A stretch of DNA of 11,993 bases, from positions 1 through 11,993 of the forward strand of contig JAOXYB010048625.1 of the NCBI GenBank assembly GCA_028565635.1. The letters are read 5' to 3'. This document shows, in pieces, positions 9,401 through 11,993 of this stretch. Both the position numbers and the translations under genes were made by a program. A model generated the notes under the pieces. It was not told the DNA's origin. It saw nothing but the letters and a program-made list of their open reading frames with translations, and did not search any database. Every line of letters starts with the position of its first letter. Within the stretch, counting starts at the first letter, position 1. The stretch is from Phoronis ovalis (Eukaryota > Phoronida > Phoronidae).

Positions 9401-11701
9401 AATTCATTACTAGTGACCGGGGTTCAGATATGGCAACAGATTGTGTTGTTCGTAAGTATACATTCCTTTTACCTTATTCACAATCCAACGTAAATAAGAA
9501 AAAAGGAACTAACTTAATCCCCTCATCATAATATATATTTCAGACTTTTATTAAGAGATACAGTATGCCTTAAAAAAAAAAATTAATGGCGGGCTGGTTC
9601 GGGTCGGTTCCTTAAGGCTGGTTATAATGCTTCAAGGCCAGCAGCCAGTTAGAAAATGGCCGTTTCGTAATCCCTAAAGTAAGACTTGTTTGTAAATTTT
9701 TAAAATATGCCTTAGCTCCATTGTACACGGGCCCAATGTACGAAGCTCCGGTGCATTCAGGGATGTTCGCCGAAGTTTAACCGCAAATATTAAATATCGA
9801 TTTATCATGGGATTAACCCATCATGCTGTTTATTTAATATAATTGTATTTATCATATAGTAATCTATAAGTTTATTGCTTGTTATTATGAACTGGTCGTG
9901 TAGTTCAAATATCATAAAATTAATTCAGTTACGGAACTCAAAATTATCCTGGGATACTGCATGACACCTTGAGTTGACAAAATTCACAACTCAATATTAA
10001 GATGATTATTTTTCTGTTTCCTTTGATAACATACCATAACTTATTAGAAATATGCTGGTTCGGCATTAGTAGCTACAAGATATTTTCCAGTATTTTAGTA
10101 TCAGCACACAGGCTAAGCCAAAACCACGAGAAACACCCTAATAAAGTGCATGTTTGGCAGGAATTAGTAGAAAGGGTCTACCAAACTGAATGTTACAATT
10201 ATGGACGGGATTATGGACTGCCATTAATATATTTAGATATTGAACACTTGTTCCATGTTTAAAGAAAAGAGATGGAAAGTGGTCATAGATTTATGCATGT
10301 ACACATTCTACTTGTGCTTGTAATTATGTAATTGACCTATTATCATATTAATTCCACCTGTACCCATATAATATCCTTCTTGGTACTTCTCGTTAATAAA
10401 TTATGAACAATTTATCAAAAAATCGAATAATGTATATATTGAGGAAGACTACAACATATTTTAAAATTATGCTTGCTCGTCCAAATCATACATTGGGTTT
10501 TTTTATTTGTTAGTCAATGAATAATAACATTGTTTCTTAACTTTAACAGTACTTAATTCCGCAAATGCAACTTTCTATTTTAAAGGTGCTAGTAACCTAT
10601 TAACCTATTTAATAATACTAGTACCTGTATACCACTACTTGTACGACATCCTTAGTAAGTTAGCGCTTCGATATTATATGAAATATTTATCAAAAAAATC
10701 AGATATTGTATTTATTAGCGAAAATTAGTATTTTAAAATTCTTCATGATCATTCAAACTTTGAATTAAGCTTATTATTAATTAGTTGATACATTGTTTCA
10801 CAACTGTGCAGGATAACGACCACAAACATACAAGCAATGATGCGCAAGTGCATGTTCATGCAAGAGAAAGGGTTAAACTGGTGGAAGACGCCCGAGGAGT
10901 CTCCAGCCGCTAATCCGATTTAGAACATTTGTGTTCATATATTAGTAGAAATAAATAAAACTTAAACTGATATCAATGAGACTATTTTATTTGCCCTTAG
11001 TTAATTTAGTTCAAAGTTTATTGTAGTAAAGTCTTTTATTTAAAAGCCCTTAAAATATATTATAAATGTATATGTAAAATATAAAAGTAATCAAAATTAC
11101 AACCATTACGACTTGTTTACAAATTATTAATTACAATTCAAATTCAACATTTTTTCTGCGGTCTGCTCTTCTAGTATGTCACTGATGGATCATCTTTAAC
11201 AATTAAGTCAAACACATGAATATTACCGAACCCTAACGATTTGTAATCTGCGTAAAATCGTACATTTCTCTTCCCTAAAATCGGGATTGTTTCAAAACAA
11301 CTGATTACGATAAATTACTAACCCGCTCTAACTGAACTGACCCGGCCTGCTACCGACCCGAATCGGCCTAGGGTCCTGGAAAACAGATTATCAAACAGCC
11401 CGGCCCTTGTTGATTTTTTTTTTGGCCGCGGCATACTCTATAAATTAGGTACAACCATTTTCTTTGTCATGCAGGACTTTGTGTTTTATGAAAGCAGGCT
11501 GTTTACTTTGATTAACTATAATTACAAGTTTAATGTTAGGTAACTGTTCTGCTGGATACTACCGCAATAGTACTAACAACAGCTGTGTGCCCTGTGCTAT
11601 TGGAAAATACCAACCTGAAAAATGGCAGACAGAATGCTTGGCTTGTCCTACAGATACAACAACTAGACAAGAGGGAACAGTGGAAAGGAATGGTTGTATT
11701 T
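348..11701 (+). CDS. Partial multi-exon gene: secreted/cell-surface protein with ephrin-receptor-like and Sushi modules
   Basis: Thirteen exons join into one open frame of 2,169 bp (723 complete codons). The order is an unrecognised N-terminal domain (residues ~1-80), three ephrin-receptor-like (GCC2/GCC3, PF07699-type) modules (~92-257), two Sushi/CCP domains (~258-385), then six more ephrin-receptor-like modules (~386-723). All introns are GT-AG. The first internal intron is phase 2 and all later ones are phase 1. Every module has its full cysteine set and there are many N-X-S/T sites, so the product should be disulphide-rich, glycosylated and extracellular. No kinase or transmembrane segment is present within the 13 exons. 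The composition resembles the SVEP1/polydom class of matrix proteins and similar multidomain proteins of early-branching animals, but orthology cannot be claimed. Ligand and function are unknown. The 3' end, and probably the 5' end, lie outside the window. Confidence 0.88.
463..842 (+). other. Intron 1 (380 bp, phase 2)
   Basis: GTAAGT to TAG. It is AT-rich, and I see no repeats, open frames or structure beyond the splice sites and the pyrimidine run at about 829-842. This is the only phase 2 intron in the window; all others are phase 1. Confidence 0.85.
843..1000 (+). CDS. Exon 2: rest of N-terminal domain and first cysteines of the module array
   Basis: The acceptor is the AG at 841-842 behind a strong polypyrimidine run (ctttttgttttag). 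The donor is GTGAGC at 1001. The split codon aa|t gives Asn and creates an N-G-T glycosylation site across the junction. Residues ~40-80 contain further N-A-T, N-G-T and N-V-T sites and a probable helix (D-L-L-Y-T-L-I-K). The last 13 residues, C-P-E-G-Q-I-L-D-Q-D-N-D-C, look like the leading half of an ephrin-receptor-like module, whose next cysteine is the first one in exon 3. The alternation of strand, helix and strand in exons 1-2 is vaguely SEA-like, but no diagnostic cleavage motif is visible, so this is only a guess. Confidence 0.82.
1001..1393 (+). other. Intron 2 (393 bp, phase 1)
   Basis: GTGAGC to TAG. Apart from a less AT-rich patch at 1198-1275 (tgctggggatggtgg and following) that contains no acceptor and donor in a usable frame, nothing is recognised. 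Confidence 0.85.
1394..1564 (+). CDS. Exon 3: ephrin-receptor-like (GCC2/GCC3) module 1
   Basis: The acceptor is the AG at 1392-1393 (tattttttgttag) and the donor is GTATGC at 1565. Phase is 1 to 1. It encodes six cysteines in the pattern C-x(15)-C-x2-C-x13-C-x2-C-x16-C, with the hallmark C-x-x-G-x-Y at both T-C-A-P-G-T-Y and C-D-I-G-F-Y. Three N-A-T sequons are present. It pairs with the half module at the end of exon 2. The family name comes from the type A/B ephrin receptor cysteine-rich region. This does not make the gene an ephrin receptor, since no fibronectin or kinase parts are seen. Confidence 0.92.
1565..2075 (+). other. Intron 3 (511 bp, phase 1) with an unexplained open stretch
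   Basis: GTATGC to TAG. Within it, about 1736-2034 is open in one + frame for roughly 100 codons, and its first two thirds is visibly less AT-rich than the flanks. I recognise no domain in it, and it has no cysteine-module pattern. It could be a decayed insertion or chance. Confidence 0.8.
2076..2237 (+). CDS. Exon 4: ephrin-receptor-like module 2
   Basis: The acceptor is the AG at 2074-2075 (ttttaattaattatag, a weak pyrimidine tract). The donor is GTACGG at 2238. Phase is 1 to 1, and the split codon g|ct gives Ala. Six cysteines follow the module spacing, with C-P-R-G-M-Y in the middle and a G-Q-T-T motif before the last cysteine. Sequons are N-E-T and N-S-S. An antisense open frame covering the same stretch is a shadow of this exon. 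Confidence 0.92.
   Translation, partial: LFVQLVISTTEVASHVSLALVVCTKTKLVFHSVMIVALGRQQMVREQIVPFIA
2238..2735 (+). other. Intron 4 (498 bp, phase 1)
   Basis: GTACGG to CAG. AT-rich sequence with nothing recognised besides the splice sites. Confidence 0.85.
2736..2897 (+). CDS. Exon 5: ephrin-receptor-like module 3
   Basis: The acceptor is the AG at 2734-2735 (atttttactgttacag) and the donor is a strong GTAAGT at 2898. Phase is 1 to 1. It begins E-S-C-P-L-G and has the full six cysteines, with C-A-Q-G-T-F-R and C-P-Y-G-L-T-T. Sequons are N-Q-T and N-S-T. The F-R after the Gly and the ending C-N-I make it resemble the B subtype of exons 8, 10 and 12. It is the last module before the two Sushi domains. 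Confidence 0.93.
2898..3318 (+). other. Intron 5 (421 bp, phase 1)
   Basis: GTAAGT to CAG, with a long T-rich tract at 3299-3316. An antisense frame at 3057-3275 has no recognisable content. Nothing else is seen. Confidence 0.85.
3319..3501 (+). CDS. Exon 6: Sushi/CCP domain 1
   Basis: The acceptor is the AG at 3317-3318 after a T-rich run (ttttttgttgcatttcag). The donor is GTGAGT at 3502. Phase is 1 to 1. The 60-residue domain has the four CCP cysteines (L-N-C, F-T-C, S-T-C, P-S-C), the H-N-G-T-V strand, the Y-G-H-G-S-V-I-S-F-T-C core and the S-W-S tryptophan before the last cysteine. Cys1-Cys3 and Cys2-Cys4 disulphides are expected from the family. Sushi domains normally mediate protein binding in complement and adhesion proteins; the partner here is unknown. 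Confidence 0.95.
3502..5334 (+). other. Intron 6 (1,833 bp, phase 1), largely repeat-derived
   Basis: GTGAGT to CAG, separating the two Sushi exons. About 3636-4970 is a diverged repeat array, annotated separately. The remaining ends (3502-3635 and 4971-5334) are AT-rich with no gene. Open frames on both strands inside it have no family resemblance. Confidence 0.88.
3636..4970. repeat. Ancient interspersed/tandem repeat array in intron 6
   Basis: A core resembling CAATATGGCCGACTGGCGGC followed by CATGTTTGTTCC recurs, variably diverged, at about 3715, 3816, 3936, 4201, 4338, 4567, 4793 and 4925. A second block (AACAGCTTTAGTTTTTATCA, then TCATATTCGGTACAG) recurs near 3733, 3866, 4253 and 4849, with a partial copy near 3638. 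A third block (AACTGTCGAT, later AAACTGTTTTTG and GATCTTRAAAA) occurs near 4100 and 4650, and a fourth (CATCATGG, then CAATGACGA) near 3980 and 4385. The blocks recur in a similar order, so this looks like a composite unit of roughly 400-600 bp present in two or three degraded copies. I do not know the family. Confidence 0.82.
5335..5538 (+). CDS. Exon 7: Sushi/CCP domain 2
   Basis: The acceptor is the AG at 5333-5334 (tctttattgatttcag) and the donor is GTAGGT at 5539. Phase is 1 to 1. The four CCP cysteines are at Y-E-C, Y-T-C, R-T-C and P-V-C, with the Trp at K-W-T-G-E-E-P-V-C. The loop between the third cysteine and the tryptophan is long (L-S-D-D-I-Q-L-P-P-N-T-Y-K), so the domain is about 67 residues, at the large end for the family. 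Sequons are N-V-T and N-R-T. It follows an 1.8-kb repeat-filled intron. Confidence 0.94.
5539..6394 (+). other. Intron 7 (856 bp, phase 1), mostly a foldback element
   Basis: GTAGGT to CAG. Position 5723-6341 is taken up by a TTAA-flanked inverted-repeat element, annotated separately. The first 180 bp is plain AT-rich sequence, and only 53 bp separate the element from the acceptor. Confidence 0.87.
5727..6337. mobile_element. TTAA-flanked foldback / MITE-like element
   Basis: The sequence from 5727 to about 5950 is an imperfect reverse complement of about 6129-6337. Matching landmarks, left arm against the complement of the right, are AGTGAA at the very ends, CTAACAT..CATAAG, GAATAATTT, ATTATCAAAATTA, GATGG.GACT.TGGAAGCTG.CAT, ATGCAAAGTGC.CTGA and TGACATCA. 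Similarity stops at TTAA on both sides (5723-5726 and 6338-6341). The loop, about 180 bp, contains an A9T9 tract at 6111-6128. There is no coding capacity. TTAA is the piggyBac-type target, but the ends lack the usual CCC, and TTAA is itself palindromic, so the superfamily is uncertain. Confidence 0.78.
6395..6559 (+). CDS. Exon 8: ephrin-receptor-like module 4 (B subtype)
   Basis: The acceptor is the AG at 6393-6394 (acatacaattgcag) and the donor is GTAAGT at 6560. Phase is 1 to 1, and the split codon g|at gives Asp. Six cysteines are present, with C-P-D-G-T-Q, C-E-I-G-T-F-R and G-F-I-T-P-T before the final Q-C-T-V. These features recur in exons 10 and 12 and set this module apart from exons 9, 11 and 13. 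The exon starts 57 bp after the intron 7 foldback element ends. Confidence 0.93.
6560..6884 (+). other. Intron 8 (325 bp, phase 1)
   Basis: GTAAGT to CAG, the shortest intron. Nothing recognised. Confidence 0.87.
6885..7049 (+). CDS. Exon 9: ephrin-receptor-like module 5 (A subtype)
   Basis: The acceptor is the AG at 6883-6884 (tttgtgtttttcag) and the donor is GTAAGT at 7050. Phase is 1 to 1. Six cysteines are present. The A-subtype signature is C-P-I-G-T-Y-Q-T-E-K-W, closely matched in exon 13 (Y-Q-P-E-K-W), and the exon ends D-C-K. The C5-C6 loop is one residue longer than usual (17) and carries Y-Y-R rather than T-T. No N-X-S/T sequon is apparent. An overlapping frame from 6777 is a shadow. 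Confidence 0.93.
7050..7661 (+). other. Intron 9 (612 bp, phase 1)
   Basis: GTAAGT to CAG. AT-rich, with no repeat family or open frame of note. Confidence 0.87.
7662..7850 (+). CDS. Exon 10: ephrin-receptor-like module 6 (B subtype, enlarged)
   Basis: The acceptor is the AG at 7660-7661 (gtattatttttgcag) and the donor is GTAAGT at 7851. Phase is 1 to 1. It begins F-F-C-P-D-G, like exon 8, has C-P-V-G-Q-Y-R, and ends N-C-T-V, identical to exon 8 at the last two positions. It is the longest module: 16 residues separate cysteines 3 and 4 (usually 13) and 21 separate cysteines 5 and 6 (usually 16). Sequons are N-S-T and N-C-T. Confidence 0.93.
7851..8710 (+). other. Intron 10 (860 bp, phase 1)
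   Basis: GTAAGT to CAG. The only structure seen is a perfect 12-bp inverted repeat at 8184-8222, annotated separately. The rest is AT-rich and featureless. Confidence 0.87.
8184..8222. repeat. Perfect 12-bp inverted repeat (hairpin) in intron 10
   Basis: ATTGCAGTCACT (8184-8195) and its exact complement AGTGACTGCAAT (8211-8222) flank a 15-nt spacer. The match does not extend into the flanks, so this is a short isolated hairpin, not the end of a longer foldback. It is too short for a typical microRNA precursor. Confidence 0.8.
8711..8872 (+). CDS. Exon 11: ephrin-receptor-like module 7 (A subtype)
   Basis: The acceptor is the AG at 8709-8710 (gctttctgtattgcag) and the donor is GTATGT at 8873. 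Phase is 1 to 1. It encodes D-C-M-A-G-Y-K-R-N with standard spacing, and C-V-P-C-A-Y-G-E-Y-Q-P closely parallels C-V-P-C-A-I-G-K-Y-Q-P in exon 13. The pre-final loop K-S-T-R has T-T-R in exon 13. The long antisense frame at 8566-8865 overlaps this exon and is not a gene. Confidence 0.93.
8873..9280 (+). other. Intron 11 (408 bp, phase 1)
   Basis: GTATGT to TAG. Very AT-rich with long A and T runs. No gene or repeat recognised. Confidence 0.87.
9281..9451 (+). CDS. Exon 12: ephrin-receptor-like module 8 (B subtype)
   Basis: The acceptor is the AG at 9279-9280 (ttttcaatttcatag) and the donor is GTAAGT at 9452. Phase is 1 to 1. Six cysteines are present. C-E-I-G-F-Y-R and E-F-I-T-S match exon 8, the start F-C matches exon 10, and it ends D-C-V-V. 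Cysteines 3 and 4 are 15 residues apart, a widened loop similar to exon 10. The first repeat lacks the usual C-P-x-G, reading C-E-R-A-G-D instead. Confidence 0.92.
10298..10806. mobile_element. Unclassified 509-bp insertion within the transposase remnant
   Basis: TGCA at 10294-10297 and again at 10807-10810 flanks this segment. Ignoring the segment and one TGCA copy joins G-H-R-F-M to Q-D-N-D in frame at exactly the point where the family has them adjacent, which supports a discrete insertion with a 4-bp duplication. It is AT-rich and lacks obvious terminal inverted repeats or a coding frame. It contains two diverged direct copies of a roughly 200-bp segment. Its class is unknown. Confidence 0.6.
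10335..10800. repeat. Diverged direct repeat inside the 509-bp insertion
   Basis: Copy 1 (about 10335-10537) and copy 2 (about 10593-10800) share, in order, ACCTATT, ACCTGTA, TTTATCAAAAAA, ATTTTAAAATT and CATTGTTTC. Offsets are about 263-275 bp. The changing offset shows small insertions and deletions, so the duplication is old. Confidence 0.62.
11540..11701 (+). CDS. Exon 13: ephrin-receptor-like module 9 (A subtype), last exon in window
   Basis: The acceptor is the AG at 11538-11539 (caagtttaatgttag|GT), with a poor pyrimidine tract. The upstream AG at 11527-11528 would put a TAA stop directly in frame, so the downstream site is the usable one. The donor is GTAAGT at 11702 and the exon ends in phase 1, so the gene continues to the right. 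Six cysteines are present, and C-S-A-G-Y-Y-R-N, C-A-I-G-K-Y-Q-P-E-K-W and T-T-T-R tie it to exons 9 and 11. Sequons are N-C-S, N-S-T and N-N-S. It lies about 100 bp beyond the intron 12 transposon. Confidence 0.9.
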
Positions 11702-11993
11702 GTAAGTTTGTTAACTATATATTTCTTGCAGATGTTGTTGAGGAAAACTTTTGATTGACAAATTTAACTTGTTGAAGTAATCTGATGGTTCCCAGTACAT
11801 CCTGTTTAATTTTGAATGTACCAAGAACTTCATCTGAATGTAAAATTATTTGGTTAACTTAGTTAGGCAGGTTAAGAACAACAGAAGTAACCTAATTTAT
11901 GTCACAGAATAAAGCCGGGTTTATATCTCAGGCATCCGAGCTCCCATATGTAATAACCAATCAGGACCCATTTCAAAGGTCATAACCTCCACA
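11702..11993 (+). other. Start of intron 13 (continues past window)
   Basis: Begins GTAAGT. No coding exon is seen before the window ends. From about 11912 the sequence becomes less AT-rich (aaagccgggtttata, aaccaatcaggaccca), which may be the edge of a repeat copy cut by the window boundary. Confidence 0.6.

Larger units (their letters stand above)
10113..10923 (+). pseudogene. Broken Tc1-like transposase remnant, interrupted by an insertion
   Basis: Block 1 has K-H-P-N-K-V-H-V-W (10131-10157), then in another frame D-G-I-M-D (10204-10218) and G-H-R-F-M (10281-10295). Block 2 has Q-D-N-D-H-K-H-T-S (from 10809) and, in a shifted frame, N-W-W-K-T-P-E-E-S-P-A-A-N-P-I (10876-10920). In order, these match the catalytic half of Tc1/IS630 DDE transposases as I know the family, including the second catalytic Asp (Q-D-N-D) and the S-P-D-L-N-P-I-E motif. 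The codon expected to be the last catalytic Glu is TAG at 10921-10923. Several frameshifts and stops show it is dead. The N-terminal DNA-binding half was not recognisable. Confidence 0.75.
9561..11438 (+). mobile_element. Degenerate Tc1/mariner-like DNA transposon (about 1.88 kb)
   Basis: The left end reads TA (9559-9560) then CAGTATGCC, an A-run, and GGCGGGCTGG followed by TTCGGGTCGG. The right end, reverse-complemented, reads TA (11439-11440) then GAGTATGCC, an A10 run, GGGCCGGGCTG and, about 45 bp further in, ATTCGGGTCGG. These form decayed terminal inverted repeats, with a probable deletion of about 40 bp on the left. TA flanks and a CAGT start are typical of Tc1-like elements. Two blocks of Tc1/IS630-type DDE transposase lie inside on the + strand. 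Total length suits the family once the roughly 509-bp internal insertion is considered, although other segments must then have been lost. The element is inactive. Confidence 0.72.
9452..11539 (+). other. Intron 12 (2,088 bp, phase 1), mostly a dead transposon
   Basis: GTAAGT to TAG, the longest intron. About 9561-11438 is a Tc1/mariner-like relic, annotated separately. The remaining 109 bp on the left and 101 bp on the right are unremarkable. Without the element the intron would be about 210 bp, so the insertion explains its size. Confidence 0.85.

Noticed and set aside
10002-10262. 86-codon + frame in intron 12 as an independent gene
   Set aside because: Its middle part is the transposase motif K-H-P-N-K-V-H-V-W and the rest is out of frame with the following motifs, so it is a pseudogene fragment.
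9561-11438. hAT-type transposon
   Set aside because: The CGGGC-rich ends suggested hAT at first, but no 8-bp duplication is visible, the flanks are TA, and the internal protein remnant is Tc1/IS630-like.
11526-11539. Alternative exon 13 acceptor at 11527-11528
   Set aside because: With the incoming phase 1 it reads a split codon and then TAA at once, ending the protein before the module.
348-11701. Ephrin receptor tyrosine kinase gene
   Set aside because: The modules share the name ephrin-receptor-like, but there is no ligand-binding, fibronectin III, transmembrane or kinase coding sequence in the exons, and the tandem array with Sushi domains does not fit Eph receptors.

Overview
The window reads as a piece of an animal (metazoan) nuclear genome, most likely a non-vertebrate. 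It is AT-rich, has no bacterial-style operons or long open frames, and carries one gene on the + strand split into short exons by canonical GT-AG introns of about 325 to 2,090 bp. Exon chemistry (regularly spaced cysteines, many N-X-S/T sites) points to a secreted or cell-surface protein. I cannot name the species. Proteins with many ephrin-receptor-like modules plus Sushi domains are known in sponges, cnidarians and deuterostomes, including the SVEP1/polydom type.

I place 13 coding exons: 348-462, 843-1000, 1394-1564, 2076-2237, 2736-2897, 3319-3501, 5335-5538, 6395-6559, 6885-7049, 7662-7850, 8711-8872, 9281-9451 and 11540-11701. Joined, they give 2,169 bp (723 codons) without a stop, and every junction restores the frame. 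Exons 1-2 encode an N-terminal domain I do not recognise, with an Arg-Arg-Arg-Arg tract near its start, and the first cysteines of the module array. Exons 3-5 each encode one six-cysteine ephrin-receptor-like (GCC2/GCC3) module. Exons 6 and 7 each encode one Sushi/CCP domain. Exons 8-13 encode six more six-cysteine modules. Exons 3-13 all start and end in phase 1, the arrangement expected from exon shuffling and tandem exon duplication. The gene continues past the right edge. At the left edge it probably continues too, although an alternative first exon starting at the ATG at 218 is possible.

The most interesting coding signal is that exons 8-13 alternate between two module subtypes (B-A-B-A-B-A). 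This suggests the array grew by duplicating a two-exon unit.

The introns hold most of the mobile and repeated DNA. Intron 6 contains an old, diverged array of related repeats (about 3636-4970). Intron 7 holds a 611-bp foldback element flanked by TTAA. Intron 12 holds a dead Tc1/mariner-like element of about 1.88 kb with TA flanks and inverted ends. Its transposase remnant is itself interrupted by a roughly 509-bp insertion flanked by TGCA, and that insertion carries a diverged internal direct repeat. No RNA genes, CRISPR arrays, promoters or terminators could be supported.
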